From positions 1-35,692 of the forward strand of contig CANSDP010000020.1 of assembly GCA_947645675.1 (NCBI GenBank): a DNA stretch of 35,692 nucleotides. The letters are read 5' to 3'. This document shows positions 23,625 to 31,324 of this stretch, piece by piece. The position numbers and the translations under genes are program-made. Numbering within the stretch: position 1 is the stretch's first letter; the number at the start of each line of letters is the position of its first letter. Source of the DNA: an uncultured Bacillota bacterium (lineage in GTDB: Bacteria > Bacillota > Clostridia > Oscillospirales > Oscillospiraceae). The notes beneath the pieces are model-generated. The model was not told where the DNA came from and ran no database searches. It saw only the letters and a list, made by a program, of their open reading frames with translations.

Positions 23625-23661
23625 GGAGACCAGCGCCCCTCCAACCCTGGCGGGAATCCTT

Positions 23662-23695
23662 GAAAAATTGCACGTTTGCATACATTTAATGGAAG
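23662..23695. repeat. 34-bp block conserved upstream of both fibre-like genes, copy 2
   Basis: Identical to 3600-3633, with weaker similarity continuing toward 23725. See that entry for content. Confidence 0.65.
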
Positions 23696-23724
23696 TCAGG
23701 CCTCATTGCGCCCATTTTTAGCAT

Positions 23725-23750
23725 AAAAAGAGCCCGCCGGACGGCGGGCT
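23725..23750 (-). terminator. Rho-independent terminator of the DNA-repair pair
   Basis: On the minus strand AGCCCGCC, loop GTCC, GGCGGGCT, then CTTTTT, three bases after the stop of the DUF4130 gene. Confidence 0.88.
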
Positions 23751-23752
23751 TT

Positions 23753-24541
23753 TCAGGCTTTTGGCTTAACCTCAGGCAGGGCGGTGTCCCAGTCCTTTTG
23801 GAACTCGGTCATCATGGCCCAGTAGCGCTTGGGCATGTTGGTCATGCGGCATTTGGGGTTGTAGCGGCCCTCGATAGCGATGGTGTTGTAGAAGGTCCGC
23901 CAGAGCTTCCGACAGGCCAGCTCCTCGGCGCCGGCGGGACCGGGGGAGAAGTCCTCCACCGGGAGAATGGCCCAGCCGTTGGGCCCGGGCTGATGGAAGA
24001 GGGCCTCATGGTGGGTTCGGTCGTGGAGGGCGAAGCGTTCCTGGGGGTAGCGCCCGCAGAAATGGGCCTGGAGGAGGGGCAGGACCCGGTTTTTGGGCTC
24101 GATCTCCCCCACCAGAACGCCGTCCAGGTCGGAGAACCGGGTGAAGCCCTTGTACATGTGTGCCTCATGCTCCAGGTGCCACACGGCCTTCCGGACCCGG
24201 TCCACCGTGGGGTCGGTGAGATTTTGCCCCACCCGCGCCCCCTGGGCGTACCCCAGCCGCAGAAACCGCCACAGCCACAGCTCCTTGTCGGGCAGACAGG
24301 TGAGGAAGGTCCGCACCGCCAGCCGCCGCCCCTCCCCGCCGAATTTGGCGAAGGACCGGTATACCCGCCGGGCGTGCTCCTCGTCGGTCACCACCGTCCG
24401 CAGGGGGTAGAGGGAGCAGCACAGGTCCTCCGGCCCATGAAACTCCACCGGCTCCTCCCGGTTGACATAACAATCAAACACGCAGGACAGAAAACCGAAA
24501 TAGGTGCCGTCATATTGACAGGAAATTTGAGTCCAGGACAT
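23753..24541 (-). CDS. TIGR03915/DUF4130 family putative DNA-repair protein
   Basis: A 262-residue protein of the family that is almost always found beside a radical SAM partner, as here. The N-terminus YDGTYFGFLSCVFDCY is typical; the C-terminal DUF4130 part contains HDRTHHEALFHQPG and the end YNTIAIEGRYNPKCRMTNMPKRYWAMMTEF. The fold is thought to be related to uracil-DNA glycosylases in part, but activity has not been shown to my knowledge. AAGGAGG is 7 bases before ATG. It is second in a two-gene operon, 30 bases after its partner, behind a promoter with LexA-like boxes, which supports a DNA-damage role. Confidence 0.85.
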   Translation of the reverse strand: MSWTQISCQYDGTYFGFLSCVFDCYVNREEPVEFHGPEDLCCSLYPLRTVVTDEEHARRVYRSFAKFGGEGRRLAVRTFLTCLPDKELWLWRFLRLGYAQGARVGQNLTDPTVDRVRKAVWHLEHEAHMYKGFTRFSDLDGVLVGEIEPKNRVLPLLQAHFCGRYPQERFALHDRTHHEALFHQPGPNGWAILPVEDFSPGPAGAEELACRKLWRTFYNTIAIEGRYNPKCRMTNMPKRYWAMMTEFQKDWDTALPEVKPKA

Positions 24542-24557
24542 GTGGGCGCCTCCTTCC

Positions 24558-24575
24558 GCAGGGACGCGTCCCTAC
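24558..24575. repeat. Short palindrome between the repair genes, related to the GTAGGG repeats
   Basis: Holds the 14-bp palindrome AGGGACGCGTCCCT. Read on the minus strand it starts GTAGGGACGCG, and that TAG is the stop codon of the radical SAM gene. Confidence 0.5.
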
Positions 24576-25837
24576 ACGGCAGAATCAAACAGCGACAGCT
24601 GTTCTGGCATGGGCTCGGCCAGAGCGGGGGCCTCCAGGGCCACCATGCGGCGGAGCAGGCCGTCCTCGCTGACCCGCAGCCCCTCCATCATCCGCCCGGA
24701 ACAGGTGAGGAAGTACTGGGCCCGCTTGAGGACCACCCCCAGCCGCTTCAGCCCCTCGAAGGTGAGGGGCCCCACCCGCCTGGCTCTCAGGATGCGCCGC
24801 GCCGACCGCACCCCCAGGCCGGGGACCCGGAGCAGGGCTTCATAGTCGGCCCGGTTGACCTCCACGGGAAAGAACTCCAGGTGGCGCAGGGCCCAGCAGC
24901 ATTTGGGGTCCATCCGGGGGTCCAGGTCGGGCTGGGCCTCGTCCAGAAGTTCCTCCGCCCGGAAGTGGTAATACCGCAGCAGCCAGTCGGCCTGATACAG
25001 CCGGTGCTCCCGGAGGAGGGGCGGCTTGAAGCCCTCCGCCACCGGCAGCAGGGGGCTGGAGGAGACGGGCATATAGGCGGAGTAAAACACCCGCTTCAGC
25101 TGGTAGCGGTCGTACAGGGCCTGGGTGAGGGTGAGGATGTGCCTGTCAGTCTCCGGGGTGGCCCCCACGATCATCTGGGTGGACTGCCCCGCCGGGGCGA
25201 ACCGGGGCGCGTGGCGGTAGACGGCGATCTCCCGCTTGGACTCTGAGATGCCATCTCTGATCTGGCCCATGGGGGTGAGGATGGCCTCCTTTTTCTTGTC
25301 CGGGGCCAGCAGGGCCAGGCTGGGGGAGGAGGGCAGCTCGATGTTCACGCTCATCCGGTCGGCCAGCAGGCCCAGCCGGCGGGTGAGCAGGGGGTCGGCC
25401 CCCGGGATGGCCTTGGCGTGAATATAGCCGCCAAACCGGTGCTTCTCCCGGAGAATTCGCAGCGTGCGGACCATCAGCTCAGTGGTGTAGTCCGGGCTTT
25501 GGATGACGGCGGAGGAGAGAAACAGTCCTTCTATATAATTTCTCCGGTAAAAGCTGATGGTCAGCTCGCACAGCTCCTCCGGGGTAAAGGCCGCCCGGGG
25601 CACGTCGTTGGACCGGCGGTTGACGCAGTACTGGCAGTCGTAGACGCATATGTTGGTCTGGAGCACCTTGAGCAGGGTCACGCACCGCCCGTCCGCCGAG
25701 AAGGAGTGACAGCATCCGGCCACTATGGTGCTGCCGATGGTCCCCGGCCTGCCCGAGCGGTCCAGCCCGCTGGAGGTACAGGCGGCGTCATACTTGGCGG
25801 CGTCGGCCAAAATGTTCAGCTTGTCCAGCAGCTCCAC
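24572..25837 (-). CDS. TIGR03916 family radical SAM protein, putative DNA repair or modification
   Basis: A 421-residue radical SAM enzyme with the cluster triad C64-x3-C68-x2-C71 (ICVYDCQYCVNRR), preceded by a Cys-rich AGCCHSF stretch. The C-terminal part has a helix-hairpin-helix, LLRVPGLGVRSARRIL, a DNA-binding mark as in photoproduct lyases and glycosylases. The start is GTG at 25837 with GGAGG 7 bases upstream. Together with the DUF4130 partner it forms a recurrent clostridial pair whose chemistry is not established; a repair reaction on a modified base is the usual proposal. Its promoter carries two LexA-like boxes. Confidence 0.9.
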   Translation of the reverse strand: MELLDKLNILADAAKYDAACTSSGLDRSGRPGTIGSTIVAGCCHSFSADGRCVTLLKVLQTNICVYDCQYCVNRRSNDVPRAAFTPEELCELTISFYRRNYIEGLFLSSAVIQSPDYTTELMVRTLRILREKHRFGGYIHAKAIPGADPLLTRRLGLLADRMSVNIELPSSPSLALLAPDKKKEAILTPMGQIRDGISESKREIAVYRHAPRFAPAGQSTQMIVGATPETDRHILTLTQALYDRYQLKRVFYSAYMPVSSSPLLPVAEGFKPPLLREHRLYQADWLLRYYHFRAEELLDEAQPDLDPRMDPKCCWALRHLEFFPVEVNRADYEALLRVPGLGVRSARRILRARRVGPLTFEGLKRLGVVLKRAQYFLTCSGRMMEGLRVSEDGLLRRMVALEAPALAEPMPEQLSLFDSAV

Positions 25838-25853
25838 GGCGCTCCCTCCCAGA

Positions 25854-25882
25854 CGAAAATATGTTCTATAGAACTATAGTAC
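25854..25882 (-). promoter_or_regulatory. Two SOS (LexA-like) boxes at the start of the repair operon
   Basis: The Gram-positive consensus is CGAACATATGTTCG, core GAAC-N4-GTTC. Box 1 (25854-25867, plus strand) is CGAAAATATGTTCT, 12 of 14 matches. Box 2 (25871-25882) is GAACTATAGTAC, one core mismatch, and covers the expected transcription start. Between them runs the perfect palindrome GTTCTATAGAAC. Confidence 0.7.
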
Positions 25883-25883
25883 C

Positions 25884-25911
25884 ATTATACCCCGATCCCG
25901 CCCTTTGTCAA
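25884..25911 (-). promoter_or_regulatory. Consensus promoter of the repair operon
   Basis: On the minus strand TTGACA, 16-base spacer, TATAAT, both hexamers perfect. A strong core promoter fits repressor control. Confidence 0.85.
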
Positions 25912-25921
25912 GAGGAAAATA

Positions 25922-25947
25922 ACGGCCCGATGAAACCATCGAGCCGT
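25922..25947 (-). terminator. Terminator of the ABC-F gene
   Basis: On the minus strand ACGGCTCGATG, loop GTTT, CATCGGGCCGT, then TATTTTCC: an 11-bp stem with one U-G pair, 7 bases after the stop. Confidence 0.75.
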
Positions 25948-25953
25948 AAAAAA

Positions 25954-27435
25954 TTATGATAAGAGGACTGTCTGCGTGGCGATTTTTTCCCGGAAGGCCC
26001 GGTCGTGCTCCACAAAGAGGAGGGTGGGCCGGTATTGGAGAATCAGCTCCTCCAGCTGCATCCGGGAAAACAGGTCGATATAGTTCAGCGGCTCGTCCCA
26101 GAGGTACAGATGGGCGCTCTGGCACAGGCTGGCCGCCAGCAGGATTTTCTTCTTCTGTCCGGCGCTGTACCCGGCCATGTCCCGCTGAAAGAGTTCCCGG
26201 GGGAAGCCCAGCTTCCGGAGGATGGTGAGGAATCGCGTCAGGTCCGCCCCCTGCCCCTCCGCCCAGCCTGCGGGGAGTCCCCGCAGGTGGTCCGCCTTTT
26301 GGGGGACATAGGAGATGGTCAGTCCCGAGGCCCGGAACAGCGTCCCGACGTGGGGGACCTCCTCCCCCAGGGCAAGCCGCAGCAGGCTGGTCTTGCCCGA
26401 GCCGTTGCCCCCCTCCAGACACAGCCGGTCCCCCTGCTCCAGGGTGAAGCTGATGGGACGGCCGGTCAGACCAGGATAGGAGACCGCCAGGTCCCGCCCC
26501 TCCAGCAGCCGCTGGCTGTGGTAGGCCAGCGGCGTCAGCTTGAGGCTGTCCGCCCGCTCAATGTCCTTGAGCAGGCCCTCCTTCTCCTGAATGGCCCGCT
26601 GCTGCCGGTCCTCAATGCTCTTGGCCCGCCGCATCATCTTGGCGGACTTGTGGCCGATGAAGCCCCGGTCCGGCCTCAGACCGGAGTTTTTTGTGGCGTA
26701 TTTGGTTTTTTCGATATTGTCCGACCAGCCGGAGGTCCGCTTGGCCGCCTGTTCCAGCCGCTTAATCTCCCCTCTCAGCTTCTCGTTCCGGGCCAACTCC
26801 CCCCGGTCCCGGTCCTCCTTGTCCTTAAACCAGCTGGTGAAGGACCCCCGTACCAGCTCCGGGCCGGTGGGGTTCAGGGCCAGGATGTGGTCCACGCAGC
26901 CGTCCAGAAAGGCCCGGTCGTGGGACACCAGCAGAAAGCCCCGGTCCAGACCCCGCAGATAGTCCGACACCAGCGCCCGTCCCGGGCCGTCCAGGTGGTT
27001 GGTGGGCTCGTCGACCATGGGGTAGGCCCCCTCGTCCAAAAAGAGGGCGGCCAGCAGAGCCCGGGTCTGCTCCCCGCCGCTGAGGGTGGAAAAGGGCCGG
27101 TCCAGAATTTCCTCCTCCAGCCCCAGCTTGGACAGCTCCCAGACAAGCCGCCACTCCTCCTCCGGCGGTACGCCCTCCAGCAGGATGTCCATGGTCCGCC
27201 AGTCCGGCTCCTCCACCGGCCTGGGCCACCGCAGACAGGGCTGGTTCAGCGCCACAGTTCCCCGCCCCTCCAGCTCCCCCGCCAGCAGCCGGAGCAGAGT
27301 GGTCTTCCCCCGCCCGTTCCGGCCCACCAGACCCAGCTTCCAGTTGGTGTCAAGCTGCAAATTCAGGTCCTCAAAGACCGGCGTGTGGTCCCCGTCATAG
27401 GTGAAATACAGATTTTGAATGGTAATTTGGGACAT
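25954..27435 (-). CDS. Lsa-type ABC-F ribosomal protection protein
   Basis: Cytoplasmic twin-ATPase that binds the ribosomal E site and displaces drugs from the peptidyl-transferase centre; Lsa relatives protect against lincosamides, streptogramin A and pleuromutilins. Length 493, usual for Lsa. First cassette: Walker A GRNGRGKT (residues 38-45) inside the Lsa-like NWKLGLVGRNGRGKTTLLRL, signature LSGGEQ, Walker B YPMVDEPTNHLD. An arginine- and lysine-rich linker follows (about 235-330). Second cassette: GGNGSGKT, signature YSAGQKKK, LYLWDEP. No membrane segment. The start 27435 has AGGAGG 9 bases upstream; the frame stays open 42 codons further through leader structure. The long leader with a six-residue peptide suggests drug-induced expression. 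Which drug, and whether it gives resistance, is unknown. Confidence 0.9.
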   Translation of the reverse strand: MSQITIQNLYFTYDGDHTPVFEDLNLQLDTNWKLGLVGRNGRGKTTLLRLLAGELEGRGTVALNQPCLRWPRPVEEPDWRTMDILLEGVPPEEEWRLVWELSKLGLEEEILDRPFSTLSGGEQTRALLAALFLDEGAYPMVDEPTNHLDGPGRALVSDYLRGLDRGFLLVSHDRAFLDGCVDHILALNPTGPELVRGSFTSWFKDKEDRDRGELARNEKLRGEIKRLEQAAKRTSGWSDNIEKTKYATKNSGLRPDRGFIGHKSAKMMRRAKSIEDRQQRAIQEKEGLLKDIERADSLKLTPLAYHSQRLLEGRDLAVSYPGLTGRPISFTLEQGDRLCLEGGNGSGKTSLLRLALGEEVPHVGTLFRASGLTISYVPQKADHLRGLPAGWAEGQGADLTRFLTILRKLGFPRELFQRDMAGYSAGQKKKILLAASLCQSAHLYLWDEPLNYIDLFSRMQLEELILQYRPTLLFVEHDRAFREKIATQTVLLS

Positions 27436-27460
27436 ATTGTCCCACCTCCTGTCACGCGAA

Positions 27461-27494
27461 ACGCCGCAAGAGGATATCGTTCCTCTCGCGGCGT
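27461..27494 (-). promoter_or_regulatory. Leader hairpin just before the ABC-F ribosome site
   Basis: A 14-bp stem (with one G-U pair in RNA) built from ACGCCGC-GAGAGGA and its complement around a six-base loop, followed by TTTCGCG and then AGGAGG. It may be a weak terminator or a sequestering stem. A second long dyad, TGACAGAA / TTCTGTCA, spans 27552-27606. Confidence 0.6.
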
Positions 27495-27610
27495 ACAGGG
27501 GCGGACAGCAGTCCACAGCGATGAGCCGAGAGGGAAGCGCGCCTTCCTCTTGCCAGCCCATGACAGAACGAGCCGCCTTCGCGGCCTTCGCAGTCTATTC
27601 TGTCACGGAA

Positions 27611-27631
27611 TCAGCAAGTGGTCTTGCGCAT
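27611..27631 (-). CDS. Leader peptide MRKTTC of the ABC-F gene
   Basis: A six-codon open frame (ATG to TGA) about 25 bases after the expected transcription start, with GGGAGG seven bases before the ATG. Short leader peptides of this kind control ABC-F, Erm and Msr genes by drug-dependent ribosome stalling. The hairpins that follow could act as the switch. Too short for homology; the call rests on place and ribosome site. Confidence 0.65.
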   Translation of the reverse strand: MRKTTC

Positions 27632-27662
27632 CTTCCCGCCTCCCATCTCTTTTCTTGGGGAC

Positions 27663-27691
27663 AGCATAGCATACCCGCCCGCCTTTGTCAA
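27663..27691 (-). promoter_or_regulatory. Sigma-A promoter of the ABC-F gene
   Basis: On the minus strand TTGACA, 17-base spacer, TATGCT. It leaves a leader of about 220 bases before the ABC-F start. Confidence 0.85.
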
Positions 27692-27744
27692 GCGGCCCGG
27701 CTCCGGGACGCGGAGACAAGTTGAAATATTTCGAAAAAATACTC

Positions 27745-27772
27745 TTTACATTTTAAAAAAATCTGATATAAT
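27745..27772 (+). promoter_or_regulatory. Promoter of the tRNA gene
   Basis: TTTACA, 16-base A/T-rich spacer, TATAAT, 54 bases before the tRNA. Confidence 0.8.
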
Positions 27773-27826
27773 GGAGAGGCCGTTGAGCGGGGAACCGCCC
27801 CGGCATCCCCAAAATACGCATTACTT

Positions 27827-27903
27827 GGGCCTGTAGCTCAGCTGGGAGAGCGCACGGTTCGCATCCGTGAGGTTCGAGGGTTCGATCCCCTTCAGGTCCA
27901 CCA
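27827..27903 (+). tRNA. tRNA-Ala, anticodon CGC
   Basis: Full cloverleaf with encoded CCA. The acceptor stem GGGCCTG / CAGGTCC contains the G3-U70 pair that marks alanine tRNAs. The anticodon stem CACGG / CCGTG carries loop TTCGCAT, anticodon CGC, reading GCG. The T-arm is GAGGG-TTCGATC-CCCTT. The variable region is six bases (AGGTTC), one more than usual. Confidence 0.95.
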
Positions 27904-27905
27904 CC

Positions 27906-27937
27906 GCACCGGAGCAAAGAAAGCTTTGCTCCGGTGC
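27906..27937 (+). terminator. Terminator after the tRNA
   Basis: GCACCGGAGCAAAG pairs with CTTTGCTCCGGTGC, loop AAAG: 14 bp perfect, but with only a short T-run. Confidence 0.75.
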
Positions 27938-27949
27938 CTTGATAAATCA

Positions 27950-28170
27950 CAAAGCAAAGACAGGGAACAGTACCGCTCGGCGGGTTTTAGAGAGAGGATG
28001 GCCGGTGAAAATCCTCCGAAGCTGGGTTGGGAAGGCGCTCTGGAGCGTGGACAGGAAATGGTCCGCCGGCCCCCGCCGTTACCGGGTTAGAGTGTCCCCA
28101 ACGGGGAAATTCAGGTGGAACCACGGACAGTTTTGTTCGCCCTGAGCCGAAGAGGCTCGGGGCGTTTTTT
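27950..28170 (+). promoter_or_regulatory. Glycine T-box riboswitch
   Basis: An mRNA leader that senses uncharged tRNA-Gly. The Stem I parts in order are GGGAACAGTACCG (the AGTA turn), AGAGAG with the distal-loop motif GGTGAAA, and GAAGGC with GGC (28034-28036) as the likely specifier, a glycine codon. The T-box proper is AGGTGGAACCACGG (28113-28126). The terminator follows: GCCCTGAGCC / GGCTCGGGGC, then TTTTTT (28139-28170). It lies before the small gene at 28190 and glycyl-tRNA synthetase at 28680, which fits a glycine sensor. The specifier is deduced from its place after GAA and from the downstream gene. Confidence 0.9.
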
Positions 28171-28189
28171 GTTCAAAGGGGGTGTTTGA

Positions 28190-28573
28190 ATGACAGAACA
28201 GCACAAGGAACAGGCCATTCAGGTGGTAAAGAACATCTGCCATGTCCTCCATGAGAAGCGGTATGAGGATCTGCCCTCCTGCGTGGACAAGATGGAGTGG
28301 GACGACACCGAGGTAATCAGGGAGTGCATCCAGGGCACGCTGGAGATGAACGACTTCGATGTGTTCGACGAGTACGGCGTCCCCTGCAATTTCAAGCCGC
28401 AGTATGAGTACCACCATGAGGTGATGTTCTTCGAGTATAAGGACGGCAGCGGCTTCGCCGTGGACTATGAGCTGACCTCCGGCGGGGAGTTGGTTTATCT
28501 GACGTTGCAGCTTGAGTTCTTGTATGAAAACGGCGGCTTGAAATCTATTTTCCACACCATTGACCCCCAGTAG
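28190..28573 (+). CDS. Small acidic protein of unknown function between T-box and glyS
   Basis: A 127-residue soluble acidic protein, not recognised with confidence; it resembles DUF7668-type sequences (FFEYKDGSGFAVDYELTSGGELVYLTLQLEF). The N-terminus is helical (EQAIQVVKNICHVL), the C-terminal half beta-rich. AAAGGGGGTG precedes the ATG. It is the first gene after the T-box, so it would be induced by glycine starvation together with glyS. Its stop codon TAG is formed by the end of the repeat at 28570. No synthetase or tRNA-binding motif is visible. Confidence 0.75.
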   Translation: MTEQHKEQAIQVVKNICHVLHEKRYEDLPSCVDKMEWDDTEVIRECIQGTLEMNDFDVFDEYGVPCNFKPQYEYHHEVMFFEYKDGSGFAVDYELTSGGELVYLTLQLEFLYENGGLKSIFHTIDPQ

Positions 28574-28646
28574 GGGCGGATATTATCCGCCCGCGGCATA
28601 CGCAAAGCCCTCCGAAAAAACGCGGGCGGCTAATAGCCGCCCCTAC
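28570..28646. repeat. 77-bp miniature palindromic repeat
   Basis: Has the same 10-bp inverted ends GTAGGGGCGG / CCGCCCCTAC as 23556-23624. Inside are the palindromes GGGCGGATATTATCCGCCC and GGGCGGCTAATAGCCGCCC, one next to each end. It lies between the small gene and glyS. Confidence 0.8.
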
Positions 28647-28679
28647 AAATCAGATTATCAAAATTAAGGAGAATATAAT

Positions 28680-30104
28680 ATGAAAAACAGCGAAAAGACC
28701 ATGGAAAAAATCGTGGCCCTGTGCAAGGGCCGGGGCTTCATCTTCGCCGGCAGCGAGATCTACGGCGGCCTGGCCAACACCTGGGACTACGGCCCGCTGG
28801 GCGTGGAGCTGAAAAACAACGTCAAGAAGGCCTGGTGGAAGAAGTTCGTCCAGGAGAATCCCTACAACGTGGGGCTGGACGCCGCCATTTTGATGAACCC
28901 CCAGGTGTGGGTTGCCTCCGGCCACGTGGGCGGCTTCTCCGACCCGCTGATGGACTGCAAGGAGTGCAAGGAGCGCTTCCGGGCCGACAAGGTGATCGAA
29001 GACTGGTGCCAGGAGAACAGCTTTGACCTGGGCCACAGCGTGGACGCCATGAGCCAGGCCGAGATGAAGGCCTTCATCGACGAGCATCAGATCGTCTGCC
29101 CCTCCTGCGGCAAGTTCAACTGGACCGACATCCGTCAGTTCAACCTGATGTTCAAGACCTTCCAGGGGGTCACCGAGGACGCCAAGAACGCCGTCTACCT
29201 CCGCCCCGAGACCGCCCAGGGCATCTTTACCAACTTCGTCAACGTCCAGCGCTCCACCCGGCGCAAGCTGCCCTTCGGCGTGTGCCAGATCGGCAAGTCC
29301 TTCCGCAACGAGATCACCCCGGGCAACTTCATCTTCCGCACCCGGGAGTTTGAGCAGATGGAGCTGGAGTTCTTCTGCCAGCCGGGCACCGAGCTGGAGT
29401 GGTTCAAGTACTGGAAGGACTTCTGCCACCAGTGGCTCCTGGGCCTGGGCATCAAGGAGGAGAACCTGCGGCTCCGGGACCACGACCCCGAGGAGCTGAG
29501 CCACTACTCCAACGCCACCACCGACTTCGAGTTCGCCTTCCCCTTCACCGACTGGGGCGAGCTGTGGGGGGTTGCCAGCCGGACCAGCTTCGACCTCACC
29601 GCCCATCAGAACACCTCCGGCAAGGACCTGACCTATTACGACCAGGAGAAAAACGAACACTATATCCCCTACGTTATCGAGCCCTCCCTGGGCGTGGAGC
29701 GGATGCTGCTGGCATTCCTGTGCAACGCCTACGACGAGGAGGTGGTGGACGCCGAGAAGAACGACGTGCGCACCGTCCTCCATCTCCACCCCGCCCTGGC
29801 CCCCTTCAAGTGCGCCGTGCTGCCCCTCAGCAAGAAGCTGGGTGACAAGGCCCGGGAGATTCAGGCCGAGCTGTCCAAATACTTTATGGTGGACTACGAC
29901 GACGCCGGCTCCATCGGCAAGCGCTACCGCCGTCAGGACGAGATCGGCACTCCCTACTGCATCACGGTGGACTTCCAGACCGTGGGCTCCGACACCGACG
30001 AGGCCGACCACGCCGTCACCATCCGGGACCGGGACACCATGGACCAGGTCCGGGTGCCCATCAGTGAGCTGAAGAGCTGGCTGGAGAAGAAGCTGGCCTA
30101 TTAA
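28680..30104 (+). CDS. glyS: Glycine--tRNA ligase, single-chain (alpha2) type
   Basis: Charges tRNA-Gly with glycine in the cytoplasm. The 474-residue class II synthetase has the N-terminal [20 protein letters not shown], motif 2 [21 protein letters not shown], a motif-3 [10 protein letters not shown] and the anticodon-binding domain from about residue 375 ([14 protein letters not shown] to the C-terminus). This is the dimeric bacterial/eukaryotic-type enzyme, not the alpha2-beta2 GlyQS. AAGGAG is 8 bases before ATG. The T-box upstream gives its likely control, but a gene and a repeat lie between. Confidence 0.96.
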   Translation: MKNSEKTMEKIVALCKGRGFIFAGSEIYGGLANTWDYGPLGVELKNNVKKAWWKKFVQENPYNVGLDAAILMNPQVWVASGHVGGFSDPLMDCKECKERFRADKVIEDWCQENSFDLGHSVDAMSQAEMKAFIDEHQIVCPSCGKFNWTDIRQFNLMFKTFQGVTEDAKNAVYLRPETAQGIFTNFVNVQRSTRRKLPFGVCQIGKSFRNEITPGNFIFRTREFEQMELEFFCQPGTELEWFKYWKDFCHQWLLGLGIKEENLRLRDHDPEELSHYSNATTDFEFAFPFTDWGELWGVASRTSFDLTAHQNTSGKDLTYYDQEKNEHYIPYVIEPSLGVERMLLAFLCNAYDEEVVDAEKNDVRTVLHLHPALAPFKCAVLPLSKKLGDKAREIQAELSKYFMVDYDDAGSIGKRYRRQDEIGTPYCITVDFQTVGSDTDEADHAVTIRDRDTMDQVRVPISELKSWLEKKLAY

Positions 30105-30117
30105 GCAAGCTTGCATC

Positions 30118-30153
30118 AAACAGCCCCGCCTATGCTAATAGGCGGGGCTGTTT
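30118..30153. terminator. Bidirectional terminator between glyS and the GntR gene
   Basis: AAACAGCCCCGCCTA pairs with TAGGCGGGGCTGTTT around TGCTAA: a 15-bp perfect stem between convergent genes. Confidence 0.88.
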
Positions 30154-30183
30154 GTCATTATAATTTGCTGAAGCCAACGCTGT

Positions 30184-31293
30184 CTATTTCCTGGCGGGGC
30201 CGACGGAGCGGCCCAGATAGATCTCCGGGGCCAGGACGTAGGTATAATTGATGTCGTCGCAGTCCCGGTTACGGATCATTCGAATCAGGCGGGAGGCCAC
30301 CTCCCGGCCGATCCGGAAGCCCTGGTGGACCGAACAGGTGACCCCCTCGGCCTCCCAATCCTCGTTGGAGTAGTCGAAGCACACCAACGAGCAGTCCTCC
30401 GGCACCCGCCGCCCCTGTTCCTCCAGCACCTGCCGCACCATCCGATAGATCATATAGTTGCAGCAGACCACGGCGGTACACTGGGGCAGGCGCTTGAGGA
30501 AGCGGTCGATGGAGCGGACAAAGCGGGGGTCGTGGGCCTCGTTGGAGACGCACCACTTGGTATAGTCGTCCTGATACTCCACCCCGTTTTTCTGGAGGGT
30601 GGCCGCCATCCCCTGAAACTTTTCGATGCTCTGGTAGTTGTCCGAGACAAAGATCCCCGCGATATTCCGGTGCCCCTGCTGGATCAGCAGGCCGATGAGC
30701 TCCTCGGCGCACCGCAGGTCGTTGACCACCACCCGGGGGCATTTCAGATTGCGGTAGTAGTTGTTGTAAAATATCACAGGGATGCGCTTCTGATAGATTT
30801 TTTGATAGCAGTCCAGGTTGGGGTTGAGGAGGCTGGCCTTCACGCCGTCCACGATAAAGCCCTGAAAGCCCTGGTTGATAACGGTTTGGAGGCAGTGGCG
30901 CTCGTTGGAAAATTTGTTGTCTGTGAGGAAGGTCCGCAGGTCCACCTGATCGGGGGGCAGGATGCTGCGGATGCCCTCCATCAGGCTGGAGTTGGCGTTG
31001 CCGTCCTGGCCCTGGAGGATGAGGCCGATTTTCAGCTTTCCGCCGCTGCCCCCCAGCTCCCAGGACAGGGCGGCCTCCTTGTTGATGTAGGTGCCGCTGC
31101 CCTTCACCCGATGGAGCAGGCCCTCCTGAGTCAGCCGCTCCAGAGCCCGGCGCACCGTCTCCCGGCTGACAGCCAGCTTCCGGCTCAGGGTGTTTTCCGA
31201 GGGGATCTTTGTGCTGCTGGAAAACTTGTTTTCCTCGATATAGGCCCGCACCCAGAGATAGACCATCTCAGACTTTCCGTCCAGCTCCTTCAT
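30184..31293 (-). CDS. GntR-family regulator with LacI-type ligand domain (AraR-like)
   Basis: A 369-residue transcription factor. Residues 1-75 form the GntR winged helix (KIPSENTLSRKLAVSRETVRRALERLTQEGLLHRVKGSGTYI); from about residue 85 a periplasmic-binding-protein fold follows (KIGLILQG, GFIVDG, CPRVVVNDLRCAEELIGLLIQQGHRNIAGI, a CTAVVCCN strand and SLVCFDYS). GGGAGG stands 5 bases before ATG. It is the last gene of the tct-sulfatase operon, 31 bases after the sulfatase, and probably controls it in response to the imported compound or its product. AraR relatives bind sugars, so a sugar-type or sulfated sugar ligand is plausible but unproven. Confidence 0.9.
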   Translation of the reverse strand: MKELDGKSEMVYLWVRAYIEENKFSSSTKIPSENTLSRKLAVSRETVRRALERLTQEGLLHRVKGSGTYINKEAALSWELGGSGGKLKIGLILQGQDGNANSSLMEGIRSILPPDQVDLRTFLTDNKFSNERHCLQTVINQGFQGFIVDGVKASLLNPNLDCYQKIYQKRIPVIFYNNYYRNLKCPRVVVNDLRCAEELIGLLIQQGHRNIAGIFVSDNYQSIEKFQGMAATLQKNGVEYQDDYTKWCVSNEAHDPRFVRSIDRFLKRLPQCTAVVCCNYMIYRMVRQVLEEQGRRVPEDCSLVCFDYSNEDWEAEGVTCSVHQGFRIGREVASRLIRMIRNRDCDDINYTYVLAPEIYLGRSVGPARK

Positions 31294-31324
31294 AGCGCCC
31301 TCCCTGACGCCGCCGCGGCGCCCC

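Noticed and set aside
27753..27950. Minus-strand frame across the tRNA
   Set aside because: It is antisense to tRNA-Ala, a common false gene call.
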